Assembly (NCBI GenBank): GCA_009377375.1
Contig: WHUE01000017.1
Span: 1-52,729 of the forward strand
Direction: 5' to 3'
DNA length: 52,729 bases
Source of the DNA: Alphaproteobacteria bacterium
GTDB lineage: Bacteria > Pseudomonadota > Alphaproteobacteria > MPNO01 > UBA2964
The translations under genes were made by a program, and so were the position numbers. This document shows, in pieces, positions 10,586-24,469 of the stretch. The notes beneath the pieces are model-generated. The model ran no database searches. It had not been told where the DNA came from and saw only the letters and a list, made by a program, of their open reading frames with translations. Within the stretch, counting starts at the first letter, position 1; every line of letters begins with the position of its first letter.

Positions 10586-11770
10586 GTGCAACGCCTGCCC
10601 CGCCCGGACAAGAAGAGGCGGCCCGCCCTGCTTCCGGCCACGCTGCTTCTGGCGTTCCTCGCGCTGGTCGGCGCCACGGTGCTCTGGCTGACGCTGGCCG
10701 GCCCCGCCCGCGACGAACCGGGCGCCGGCGAGATGCCGGAGATGAAGATCGCCCTTGGCGAGGGATCGCGCACCGAGCCCGATCCCGCCGCTGCGCCGCA
10801 GGCCGAAACGCCGACGGAGCCCGAGACGGCGCCGGAGGCGGCCGCGCCGAAGACCGTGCCGGAACAGCCCGCCTTGCCGGCGCCGACGGCTCCGGACGCG
10901 AACGGCGTTGCCCCGCCCGCCGCGCCGCCGGTCCTGCGACTGCCGCCGGCGCCCACCAGCCCGCCGCTACCGCCCGCACCCGATCCGGACCTCGTGGAGC
11001 AGTCGCCGTTCGGTCCCTTGCCGAAGGCCGGGCTCGACGGGCGCGAATCCTGGCGGGTTTATGCCCGGCCCTTCAACGCCGACGACAAGCGCCCCCGCAT
11101 TTCCATCGTCATCCACGGGCTGGGCGTGAGCGGCGCCGTCACGCAGGCGGCGATCCAGGGTCTCCCCGGGCCCATAACGCTCGGTTTCTCGCCCTACGGG
11201 GACGGGGTGGACCGCTGGTTCCGCGCCGCGCGGGCGGCGGGGCACGAGACGCTGCTGCTGATCCCGATGGAGCCGGCGGATTATCCCGTCTCCGATCCCG
11301 GCCCGCGGGCGCTCATGACCACGCTGAAGCCGGAAGAGAACCGCGAGCGGCTGCACTGGCTGCTGAGCCGCTCCACGGGTTACGTCGGAGTCGCCGTCTA
11401 TATGGGTTCCCGCTTCGCCGCATCGCGCCGCCACGTGCGGGGCACGCTGGAGGAAATAAAGGCGCGCGGCCTGCTGCTGCTGGATGCCGGCCACGGAAAC
11501 AAGTCGGTACTGTCGGAAATCGCGAGGCAGGGCGCGCTGCCGCTGGTGAGCAGCGCGATGTTCGTGGACGGCAGGCTCTCGCCCGCCGAGATCGACGCAC
11601 GGCTGGAAGAGCTGGAAAGCCGGGCCCGGCAGCAGGGCCGGGTCGTCGCCATGGCGCGGCCCTACCCCGTGACGATAGAGCGCATCGCCGCCTGGGCGGC
11701 AAAGGTCGAATCCCGCGGCTTCGTGCTGGTCCCGGTCTCGGCGCTCGCGGAAAGGGCGCTGCCCCGGTGA
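10586..11770 (+). CDS. divergent polysaccharide deacetylase family protein
   Basis: 394 residues with a GTG start. An N-terminal membrane anchor (about residues 12-35) is followed by a long Pro/Glu/Ala-rich linker (about 45-155) and then the divergent deacetylase domain (ISIVIHGLGVSGAV, LGFSPYG, ETLLLIPMEP, YVGVAVYMGSRF, LLLLDAGH). The family (YibQ/DUF610-like) usually sits beside envC and ctpA, as here, and is thought to act on envelope glycans, but its substrate is not established. The linker probably spans the periplasm. Confidence 0.9.
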   Translation: MQRLPRPDKKRRPALLPATLLLAFLALVGATVLWLTLAGPARDEPGAGEMPEMKIALGEGSRTEPDPAAAPQAETPTEPETAPEAAAPKTVPEQPALPAPTAPDANGVAPPAAPPVLRLPPAPTSPPLPPAPDPDLVEQSPFGPLPKAGLDGRESWRVYARPFNADDKRPRISIVIHGLGVSGAVTQAAIQGLPGPITLGFSPYGDGVDRWFRAARAAGHETLLLIPMEPADYPVSDPGPRALMTTLKPEENRERLHWLLSRSTGYVGVAVYMGSRFAASRRHVRGTLEEIKARGLLLLDAGHGNKSVLSEIARQGALPLVSSAMFVDGRLSPAEIDARLEELESRARQQGRVVAMARPYPVTIERIAAWAAKVESRGFVLVPVSALAERALPR

Positions 11771-12261
11771 CAGGGGTGCCGCGGGACGGACGCTACCGGC
11801 CCTGCGCCGCAATCCTGCTGTTCGAACGGCATGGACGCGTTCTGGTGGCGGACCGCATCGACATCGACGGCCCTGCCTGGCAGTTGCCGCAGGGCGGCGT
11901 CGACGAGGGCGAGACCGCCGCCGAAGCGGCGGCGCGCGAAATGGCGGAGGAAATCGGCGTGACCGGCGCCGCTCTGATGGCGGAAAGCGCCCTCTGGCGG
12001 CCCTATGACCTGCCGGGTGCCGGCGCCGGCGGCTATCGCGGAAAATACCGCGGCCAGACGCTGTGTTTCGTCGCGTACCGGTTCGCCGGTCCGGAGACGG
12101 AGATCGACATCGACACGGCGCATCCGGAATTTCGCGCCTGGCGCTGGGAAGAGCTGGAGGCGCTGCCCGGGCTGATCGTTCCCTTCAAGCGCCGGGTCTA
12201 CGAAGAGGCGGTGGCCGAGTTCATGCCGCTGCGCGACCGTATCCGCGCCGGAACAGTCTAA
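11767..12261 (+). CDS. rppH: RNA pyrophosphohydrolase (Nudix)
   Basis: 164 residues with a full Nudix box, GGVDEGETAAEAAAREMAEE followed by IG, preceded by WQLPQ. RppH removes pyrophosphate from the 5' end of primary transcripts and so starts RNase E decay. The start is GTG overlapping the previous TGA (GTGA), so it is coupled to the deacetylase-like gene. Its TAA overlaps the TAG of the convergent ferritin-like gene, so the two transcripts meet tail to tail with no terminator between. Confidence 0.95.
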   Translation: MTGVPRDGRYRPCAAILLFERHGRVLVADRIDIDGPAWQLPQGGVDEGETAAEAAAREMAEEIGVTGAALMAESALWRPYDLPGAGAGGYRGKYRGQTLCFVAYRFAGPETEIDIDTAHPEFRAWRWEELEALPGLIVPFKRRVYEEAVAEFMPLRDRIRAGTV

Positions 12262-13076
12262 ACGCGCATCGCGCGGGCGATCCAGAACCGGCGCAGGCGG
12301 ATAAACCGCCATGCCAGCGCCGTCATGACGCGCCCGGCGACGCCGTGCGGCTTCAGCCCGACGGCGTTGAAGATCATGGACACGGCGTTCCGCATCACCG
12401 ACGGCGTAAAACAGGCGAGCGCACGGCGCTCATAGGCGATGCTGGAGCTCCGGCGGTCGTACGGCGCCGCGCCGCCGTTGGCGGCGTAATACGCGTAGGC
12501 GAGCTCGTCGTCCTCGGACTCGGCGATGCGGCTCAGCGCGACGCGGAGCCGGCGCCATAATCCCAGATTTTCGCGCTCGAGGTAGCGCCGCATATAGCGG
12601 TGAAACAGCCAGTAATGCGCCTGCTCGTCATCGGCAATGCGGCGGCATATGTCCTTCAGCACCGGCTCGTCCGCGGTCTCGGCCAGCGCGGTGTAGAACG
12701 AGTTGGTGCCGGTTTCGACCATGCAGCGCGCGACCAGCTCGCCGGTGCGCGAGCCCCGCACCGATTCCTCCGCGTCGATGTCGATCCGGAACCCCTCGGC
12801 GAAGCGCCGCAGCGCCGCATCGAAATCGAAAGACGGATCGGCCAGCGCCGCCCAGCGCCCCAGCGCCGCGCCGTGCTGCTGCTCTTCCCGCGCCCAGTTG
12901 TCGACCGCGTGGCGGAACCGGGCGTCGTCGGCAAAGATGCGGTTGAGATAGGTGCGGTAATCGGCGGCATTGCCCTCGACCAGGCTCGCCGCCTTGACCA
13001 GCTTCAGCAGGTCGGGCTCGACCTTATCGGGGTCGAACGTCTTCCAGGGGATATCGCCAAGGGCCCAGCCCGCCAT
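12258..13076 (-). CDS. ferritin-like di-iron protein of unknown function
   Basis: 272 residues with a complete di-iron ligand set at the spacing expected of a four-helix bundle: E34, E65xxH68, E121 and E151xxH154. The rubrerythrin / acyl-ACP-desaturase-like superfamily is clear, but the substrate is not. The C-terminal 60 residues are basic and hydrophobic and may bind membrane. It has its own strong promoter about 80 bp upstream. An oxidase, an iron-handling role or a desaturase-like activity are all possible. Confidence 0.8.
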   Translation of the reverse strand: MAGWALGDIPWKTFDPDKVEPDLLKLVKAASLVEGNAADYRTYLNRIFADDARFRHAVDNWAREEQQHGAALGRWAALADPSFDFDAALRRFAEGFRIDIDAEESVRGSRTGELVARCMVETGTNSFYTALAETADEPVLKDICRRIADDEQAHYWLFHRYMRRYLERENLGLWRRLRVALSRIAESEDDELAYAYYAANGGAAPYDRRSSSIAYERRALACFTPSVMRNAVSMIFNAVGLKPHGVAGRVMTALAWRFIRLRRFWIARAMRV

Positions 13077-13154
13077 ACATCTCTCGCGCCGCCGTTCCGG
13101 AGCCGGCCCGCGCCCGTCCAGCGCCGCACCGGCCCCGATAATTACACGACCTTA

Positions 13155-13184
13155 CATATAGTTATCATGCTCCAGGCATTTCAA
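13155..13184 (-). promoter_or_regulatory. promoter of the ferritin-like gene
   Basis: On the minus strand, TTGAAA (13179-13184) is followed after 18 bp by TATATG (13155-13160), or after 17 bp by CTATAT. The segment is AT-rich compared with its surroundings. The predicted leader is about 70 nt. The same hexamers, TTGAAA and TATATG, recur 17 bp apart upstream of the BCCT transporter. Confidence 0.6.
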
Positions 13185-13274
13185 CGGCGCCTGAAGAGAT
13201 GCGCGCCTTTCTCGCCCGCGAAAACGTGCCGCGCGGGCAGGGCCGGCCGACGGCAACGACGGCTTCGCCGCCCG

Positions 13275-14953
<1,679 letters not shown>

Positions 14954-15171
14954 AAAACCCTCCCCCGGTTTTCAGCGTCCAGAAAATGCGCTTGCCGGCG
15001 ATGCGCGGCCGTTTTGCCCCGGGACCGTGCGTGCCGCTTTTACGCGCAGCCCGCCACCCTGTGCGCGCCGCGTGGGCATTGTCGGCGAATCACCGGGCGG
15101 TCGGCAAGCCGGGAACGTGAAATGCGCCGGAAAACCGCGCCGCCGAAGGCAGGACGCGCAAGGGCCGCCGG

Positions 15172-15588
15172 TCAGGTCCGGCCGACGCCGTCGATGGCCG
15201 CGAGAAAGGCTTCGGCGACGGCGATCTCGGCCTCCGCCGCGGCGCGCTCGGCGTCGTTATCGGCATCGGCGAACTCTTCGCGGGCGGCCCGTAGCCGGCC
15301 TTCCACGGCAGCGCGGTCGGCCCCTTCGAGCTCCACCGCCTCATCGGCCAGCACGGTGCAGCGCGCGGCGGTCACTTCCGCGAAGCCGCCGGCGACGAAG
15401 ATGCGCGAGACGACGCGGCCGTCCTCATACGTGCTGATGACGCCGGGACGCACGGTGGAAATCAGCGGCGCATGTCCAGGCAGCACGCCGAAATCGCCCT
15501 CGGCGCCCGGCACCACCACCATCTCGACGGATGCCGAGACAAGCAGCCGCTCGGGGGAGACCAGTTCGAATTCGACCGTGTCGGCCAT
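15172..15588 (-). CDS. atpC: F1 ATP synthase epsilon subunit
   Basis: 138 residues. The N-terminal beta-sandwich (FELVSPERLLVSASVEMVVVPGAEGDFGVLPGHAPL) and the two-helix C-terminal region rich in Ala and Glu are both present. Epsilon couples the central stalk to the c-ring and can inhibit hydrolysis. It is the last gene of atpHAGDC. The 218 bp to amtB contain no clear terminator. Confidence 0.95.
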   Translation of the reverse strand: MADTVEFELVSPERLLVSASVEMVVVPGAEGDFGVLPGHAPLISTVRPGVISTYEDGRVVSRIFVAGGFAEVTAARCTVLADEAVELEGADRAAVEGRLRAAREEFADADNDAERAAAEAEIAVAEAFLAAIDGVGRT

Positions 15589-15617
15589 ATGCGTCGCTCG
15601 TCCTTAAATCCGGTCCG

Positions 15618-17982
<2,365 letters not shown>

Positions 17983-18032
17983 GCGACCGCGTCAGCTCCC
18001 GTGTTTCCGGCTCGTCATTCCACCCGGTCCGA

Positions 18033-19565
18033 TCAGGCCGAGAAGCCCTTGGCATAGGTCGTGACCGCCGACTTGAGCTGGTCGCGCAGCTCCTCGGTCA
18101 GTTCCTGCTTCTCGCGGATGCCGGCCAGGATGTTCGCGTGGTTGGCGCGCACATCCGACAGCAGCCCCGCCTCGAAGCGGGTCACGGCGGAAACCGGCAG
18201 CTGGTCGAGGAAGCCGTTCACCCCGGCGAAGATCGACACCACCTGCTCTTCCACCGGCATCGGCTGGTACTGCGGCTGCTTGAGCAGCTCGGTCAGCCGC
18301 TCGCCGCGGTTCAGCAGGCGGCGGGTGGCCGGGTCCAGATCGGAGGCGAACTGCGCGAAGGCCGCCATTTCGCGGTACTGCGCCAGCTCCAGCTTGATCG
18401 AGCCGGCGACCTGCTTCATCGCCTTGATCTGGGCGGCGGAGCCGACGCGGCTCACCGAGATGCCGACGTTCACGGCCGGGCGGATGCCGGCATAGAACAG
18501 CTCCGTCTCGAGGAAAATCTGGCCGTCGGTGATCGAGATCACGTTGGTCGGGATATAGGCCGAGACGTCGCCGGCCTGGGTTTCGATCACCGGCAGCGCG
18601 GTCAGCGAGCCGGCGCCGTGCTCGTCGTTCATCTTGGCGGCGCGTTCCAGCAGGCGCGAATGCAGGTAGAACACGTCGCCGGGATAGGCCTCGCGCCCCG
18701 GCGGGCGGCGCAGCAGCAGCGACATCTGGCGATAGGCCACGGCCTGCTTGGACAGATCGTCGTAAACGATCAGCGCGTGCTTGCCGTTGTCGCGGAACCA
18801 CTCGCCGATGGTGCAGCCGGTATAGGGGGCGAGAAACTGCATCGGCGCGGGATCGGACGCGGTGGCGGCGACGACGACGGAATAGTCCATCGCGCCGTTC
18901 TCCTCCAGCACCTTGACGATCTGCGCCACGGTGGAGCGCTTCTGCCCGATCGCGACGTAGATGCAGTAAAGCTTCTTCTTCTCGTCGTCGCCCTGGTGGG
19001 CGGCGCGCTGGTTGATGAAGGCGTCGATGGCGACCGCGGTCTTGCCGGTCTGCCGGTCGCCGATGATCAGTTCGCGCTGCCCGCGCCCGACGGGGATCAG
19101 GCTGTCGATCGCCTTGAGGCCCGTCTGCATCGGCTCATGCACCGATTTGCGCGGGATGATGCCGGGCGCCTTGACCTCCACCCGCTGGCGGGTCGCGCCC
19201 TCGATGGGGCCCTTGCCGTCGATCGGGTTGCCGAGCCCGTCGACCACGCGGCCGAGCAGGCCCATGCCCACCGGCGCATCGACGATGGTGCCGGTCCGCT
19301 TGACCGTGTCGCCTTCCTTGATGGTGCGGTCGTCGCCGAAGATGACGACGCCGACATTGTCCGATTCGAGGTTGAGCGCCATGCCGACGATGCCGCCGGG
19401 GAACTCCACCATCTCGCCGGCCTGGACGTTGTCCAGCCCGTAGACGCGGGCGATGCCGTCGCCGACCGAGAGCACCTGGCCGACCTCGGCCACCTCGGCC
19501 TCGGTGCCGAAATTGGCGATCTGCTGCTTGAGGATGCCGGAAATCTCCGACGCGTGGATATCCAT
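18033..19565 (-). CDS. atpA: F1 ATP synthase alpha subunit
   Basis: 510 residues. The P-loop [13 protein letters not shown], the [13 protein letters not shown] segment and the ALSFE-type regulatory body are present. It is the non-catalytic nucleotide-binding subunit. I chose the ATG (MDIHASEIS) that overlaps the atpH stop as TGATG. A GTG one codon upstream is in frame but unneeded. Confidence 0.98.
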   Translation of the reverse strand: MDIHASEISGILKQQIANFGTEAEVAEVGQVLSVGDGIARVYGLDNVQAGEMVEFPGGIVGMALNLESDNVGVVIFGDDRTIKEGDTVKRTGTIVDAPVGMGLLGRVVDGLGNPIDGKGPIEGATRQRVEVKAPGIIPRKSVHEPMQTGLKAIDSLIPVGRGQRELIIGDRQTGKTAVAIDAFINQRAAHQGDDEKKKLYCIYVAIGQKRSTVAQIVKVLEENGAMDYSVVVAATASDPAPMQFLAPYTGCTIGEWFRDNGKHALIVYDDLSKQAVAYRQMSLLLRRPPGREAYPGDVFYLHSRLLERAAKMNDEHGAGSLTALPVIETQAGDVSAYIPTNVISITDGQIFLETELFYAGIRPAVNVGISVSRVGSAAQIKAMKQVAGSIKLELAQYREMAAFAQFASDLDPATRRLLNRGERLTELLKQPQYQPMPVEEQVVSIFAGVNGFLDQLPVSAVTRFEAGLLSDVRANHANILAGIREKQELTEELRDQLKSAVTTYAKGFSA

Positions 19566-20125
19566 CACGCTGCCCCTTTCATGGCGATCTGCAGTTTCTG
19601 CAGCTTGGTTCTGAGCGAGGAATCGACCATCCGCGAACCGACGCGGACGACCAGCCCCCCGATAAGGTCGGGATCGACCTTGTGGTCCACGGCCACCGCG
19701 CTGCCCATGACGCGCTTGAGCGCATCCAGCACGGCGGCCTGCTGTGCGTCGCTGAGCGGCGTGGCCGAGGTGACCTCCGCCGTCACCTCGCCCCGATGAC
19801 GGGCGCGCAGCGTGCGAAAGGCGGAAATCATGTTCTCCAGCGCGAACAGCCGGCGGTTCTTGGCCGCCAGACCGACGAAGCGCCGGGTCAGGTCGGAGAC
19901 GCCGGCCGCGTCCAGCAGGGCGTCCATCGCCTTGCCGGCCTGGTCGCGCGGAATCAGCGGGCTGCGGAGCACGCGGCGCAGATCGTCCGACTCGTCGATC
20001 ATCGCCTGCAGCCCGACGAGGTCGTCATGGACCCCGTCGATGGCGTGCGCTTCCTCTGCGAGTTCGAAAATCGCTGTCGCGTAGCGACCCGCGAGACCGG
20101 ATGTGAGTGTTGACTGGGATGACAC
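19565..20125 (-). CDS. atpH: F1 ATP synthase delta subunit
   Basis: 186 residues. [16 protein letters not shown] is the delta/OSCP N-terminus and the C-terminal [24 protein letters not shown] is the family signature. It joins F1 to the peripheral stalk. It is the first gene of the F1 operon and starts with GTG. The Fo genes are not in this window, the usual split arrangement in alphaproteobacteria. Confidence 0.96.
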   Translation of the reverse strand: MSSQSTLTSGLAGRYATAIFELAEEAHAIDGVHDDLVGLQAMIDESDDLRRVLRSPLIPRDQAGKAMDALLDAAGVSDLTRRFVGLAAKNRRLFALENMISAFRTLRARHRGEVTAEVTSATPLSDAQQAAVLDALKRVMGSAVAVDHKVDPDLIGGLVVRVGSRMVDSSLRTKLQKLQIAMKGAA

Positions 20126-20198
20126 CGGTTTGGCCTTCGAAACCCCTGACGGAGAATCCGTATCTGACTGATAACAATAACGATTTGCGGGTTTCCCA

Positions 20199-20221
20199 GG
20201 ACCGGCATATATGCCCGGTCC
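20199..20221. promoter_or_regulatory. dyad upstream of the F1 ATP synthase operon
   Basis: GGACCGG and CCGGTCC are 7-bp inverted arms spaced 9 bp, with the palindrome CATATATG in the centre. It lies about 75 bp upstream of the atpH start in a 224-bp gap between atpH and the Anbu gene. An operator or a leader hairpin are both possible. The minus-strand CATATA could also serve as a -10, though the matching -35 is weak. Confidence 0.4.
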
Positions 20222-20349
20222 ACCGCCGCCCTCGAAGGGCGCTGTTTGCTAACACACCTGTTCCTGCCTTGCAAGCAAGAGGGGCGGTAATCCGGCCTTT
20301 TCCGGCCCTCGGCGAGGGAAGCGGCCCCGGATTCGGCCGGCCTGCGCGG

Positions 20350-21087
20350 TCAGACCCCGTCGATTTCCGGATCGGGGAGCCGCTCGAACAGCCGCATCAG
20401 CCCCTCGCCGTAGCGCCGCCGCAGGGTCCGGAAATAGCGGTCGCCGACCTCGACGGACATGTAGGGCCCGGACTGGAGCCCGTCGCGCCGGTAGGCGATC
20501 AGGTCGATCGGCAGCCCGACCGAGATATTGCTGCGCATGGTGGAATCGAACGAGATCAGCGCCGCCTTGGCCGCATGGACCAGCGCCATGTCTGGATCGA
20601 CCACGCGATCCAGGATCGGCTTGCCGTACTTGGTCTCGCCGATCTGCAGAAAAGGCGTCTCGTGGGTGGCTTCGATGAAGTTGCCGGCGTGGTAGACCTG
20701 AAACAGGCGGTGCGGCCGGCCCTGCATCTGTCCGCCGACGATGAAGCTGGCGTGGGGGTCGGCGCCCTCGCCGCGCACCGCCTCGCCGTCGGTCGCGATC
20801 ACCTCGCGCAGCGCCTGACCGACGATGCGGGCGGCGCCGAACAGGGTTTTCGTCTTGAACAGGCTGGTTTCCTCCGTCCCCTCTTCCAGCCGTTCACTGA
20901 CCATCGAGACCACGGCCTGGGTCGTGGCGAGGTTGCCCGCCGACATCAGCGCGATGAACCGTTCTCCCGGCACCTCGAATGTCGTGAGCTTGCGCACGGT
21001 GGTCACATAGTCGACGCCGGCATTGGTCCGCGAATCCGCGGCGAAGATCAGCCCGGCCCTGAGCAGGATTCCCACGCAATAGGTCAT
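20350..21087 (-). CDS. Anbu, proteasome-like Ntn hydrolase
   Basis: 245 residues of the ancestral beta-subunit (Anbu/HslV-like) family. The predicted nucleophile Thr2 follows Met1 directly (MTYCVGILL), with D18 (FAADSRTNAG) and K33 (VRKLTTFE) completing the proteasome-type active site. Known Anbu proteins form open helical-ring assemblies, and their protease activity is uncertain. It is last in a run with a transglutaminase, an alpha-E protein and a circularly permuted ATP-grasp enzyme, the conserved Anbu neighbourhood. No ATPase unfoldase gene is nearby. Confidence 0.92.
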   Translation of the reverse strand: MTYCVGILLRAGLIFAADSRTNAGVDYVTTVRKLTTFEVPGERFIALMSAGNLATTQAVVSMVSERLEEGTEETSLFKTKTLFGAARIVGQALREVIATDGEAVRGEGADPHASFIVGGQMQGRPHRLFQVYHAGNFIEATHETPFLQIGETKYGKPILDRVVDPDMALVHAAKAALISFDSTMRSNISVGLPIDLIAYRRDGLQSGPYMSVEVGDRYFRTLRRRYGEGLMRLFERLPDPEIDGV

Positions 21088-21185
21088 CTGGGCGCTCTGG
21101 ATAAACAGACGGAAGCGGCCGCCCTGCGACGGCCGGTCTTCCTTCTACGCGCCGCGGAAAGCCCATGCAAGCGAGCGGAGCGCGG

Positions 21186-21995
21186 TTACTGCTGGACGTC
21201 GCCCACGCGGACGGTGACCTCCAGCTCCTCCTCCGCGGTGCCGCCGTTGCGTACGCCGCGCACCGGCGCGGCGCCCGAATAATCCGTGGCGACGGCGACG
21301 CCGACATGCCGCTCCGTGCCGCAGACGGTGTTCGCCACGTCGAAGCTGACCCAGCCCAGGTCGTCCACCCAGGCGGCGGCCCAGGCGTGGCCGGCCGAAT
21401 AATCGGCTTCGTCGCCCGCGTGGAGATAGCCGCTGACGTAGCGCGCCGGCACGCCGAGCGCGCGGCAGCAGGCGATGAAGATATGAGCGTGGTCCTGGCA
21501 CACGCCGGCCCCGTCGGCCAGCACGTCGGCGGCGGTGGAGTGCACCCCCGTCGTCCCTTCCCGGTAGTCCACCTTCTCGCGGATCCCGCCCATCAGCGCG
21601 TGCAGCCCCTTGACGCGGTCGGCGTCGAGCCGGCCGCGGAAGCCCTCGGCGAAGTCGCGCACCCGCGCGTCGGCCCGCGTGAGCGGGGTCGGCCGCAGGA
21701 ACACCTCGACCGGCAGCCCGTCATCCGGCTGGGGCAACACGCCGCCGGTATCGGTGGTGTCGACCCGGCCGGCCGCCACGATCTCGATCTCGTGGCTCGG
21801 CCGTTCCACCACCAGCGTGTGGGACATGTTGCCGAACGCGTCCGTCCATGCGGTGAGCTGGCCAGGAGCGTCGATGCGCCAGGACAGGACGCGCTGGCTC
21901 GGATTGTTGTAGGGCGTCAGCCGGAGATACTGCGCGCTGTGCACCAGCGCGGCGGAGTAGCGGTAATGGGTGCGGTGCTCGATGGCGATTTTCAT
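21186..21995 (-). CDS. transglutaminase-like cysteine protease of the Anbu cluster
   Basis: 269 residues. An N-terminal beta-rich domain (MKIAIEHRTHYRYSAALVHS, the transglutaminase N-terminal family) precedes the catalytic core with C166 (GAGVCQDHAHIF), H203 (AGHAWAAAW) and D219 (WVSFDVANT). The triad suggests a peptidase or amide-forming activity on isopeptide or short peptide substrates (inference). The ATG lies 5 bp after the alpha-E stop, so the two genes are coupled. Confidence 0.92.
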   Translation of the reverse strand: MKIAIEHRTHYRYSAALVHSAQYLRLTPYNNPSQRVLSWRIDAPGQLTAWTDAFGNMSHTLVVERPSHEIEIVAAGRVDTTDTGGVLPQPDDGLPVEVFLRPTPLTRADARVRDFAEGFRGRLDADRVKGLHALMGGIREKVDYREGTTGVHSTAADVLADGAGVCQDHAHIFIACCRALGVPARYVSGYLHAGDEADYSAGHAWAAAWVDDLGWVSFDVANTVCGTERHVGVAVATDYSGAAPVRGVRNGGTAEEELEVTVRVGDVQQ

Positions 21996-22000
21996 GTCGG

Positions 22001-22942
22001 TCAGGCCAGCATCATGAAGTCGCGCTGGATCTGCGCGCCGAGATCGGTGCTGCGGTCCACGAAATCGGTCAGGAACTCGTGCAGGCCGCGATCGAAGATG
22101 TCCTTCATCGTCCCGTACTCCAGCCTGGCGTGCAGCTCGCCGGCCAGACGCCGGCATTCATAGGGCCGTCTTGCGCAAAGCTGGTCGAACGCGTCGTTGA
22201 TGCGGTTCAGGCAGGCATGGAGCGAACGCGGCATGTCGTCCCGCATGATCAGAAGCTCGGCCACCCGCGACGGCGTGATGACGTTGGAATAGACATGGTG
22301 ATAGGCGCGGAAGGCGCTGACCGAGCGCAGCAGCGCGCCCCACTGATAATAGTCCACCGCCCCGCCGACATCGTCCGCCGAGCCGAGCAGCACGTGGTAC
22401 TTGGCGTCGAGCAGCCGGGCGGTGTTGTTGGCGCGCTCCAGGTACCAGCCCAGCCGCATGAAGGCATAGCCGTCGTCCTGCAGCATGCTGCCCTCGGTCA
22501 CGCCGCGGAACAGGTTGGCGCGCTCCTTCACCCAGTCGAACAGGTCGCGGTAGCCGCGCAGCCGGACGGCGCTGAAATCCGTGTCCCGGATCTCCAGCCA
22601 GGTCGTGTTCAGGGCCTCCCACATCTCGGTCGTGATCGTGCCGCGCAGCGCCCGGGCGTTCTCGCGGGCGGCATAGATGCAGGAAACGATGCTCGAGAGG
22701 TTCTCCCGGTCGAGCGCGAGATACTGGATCACGTCGTCGCGCGTCGCCCCGTCGTGCTTTTCCGCGAACGAATCCTGCGTGCCCGTCACCTCCAGCGCCG
22801 AGGACCACACCGATTGCTGGCTCGCGCCGTCACCGGGCATCAGGTTCATGCGGTAGCCGACGTCGAGCAGCCGCGCGATGTTTTCCGCCCGCTCGGTGTA
22901 GCGCGCCATCCAGTAGAGCTGATCCGCTTCCCTGCCCAGCAT
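22001..22942 (-). CDS. alpha-E domain protein (DUF403)
   Basis: 313 residues, nearly all helical, opening LGREADQLYWMARYTERAEN, the alpha-E signature with the conserved Arg/Glu pair. The family is fused or adjacent to circularly permuted ATP-grasp enzymes and was predicted from genomic context to act in a peptide-forming system; no direct function is known. It starts 4 bp after the ATP-grasp stop. Confidence 0.92.
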   Translation of the reverse strand: MLGREADQLYWMARYTERAENIARLLDVGYRMNLMPGDGASQQSVWSSALEVTGTQDSFAEKHDGATRDDVIQYLALDRENLSSIVSCIYAARENARALRGTITTEMWEALNTTWLEIRDTDFSAVRLRGYRDLFDWVKERANLFRGVTEGSMLQDDGYAFMRLGWYLERANNTARLLDAKYHVLLGSADDVGGAVDYYQWGALLRSVSAFRAYHHVYSNVITPSRVAELLIMRDDMPRSLHACLNRINDAFDQLCARRPYECRRLAGELHARLEYGTMKDIFDRGLHEFLTDFVDRSTDLGAQIQRDFMMLA

Positions 22943-22946
22943 GCGC

Positions 22947-24356
<1,410 letters not shown>

Positions 24357-24469
24357 CTGGGTCCTTGTTCGCTCCCGGTGCGGCCTTGCGGGCCGTACGA
24401 ACGAGCATAATGGTTCCCCGGAAAAACGAAAGGCGGACGTCGCGTTTCAGGCCCTGTCGCACGATCGGA

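Noticed and set aside
14954-15171. A sigma54 promoter upstream of amtB
   Set aside because: No GG-N10-GC pair with surrounding consensus bases was found on the minus strand.
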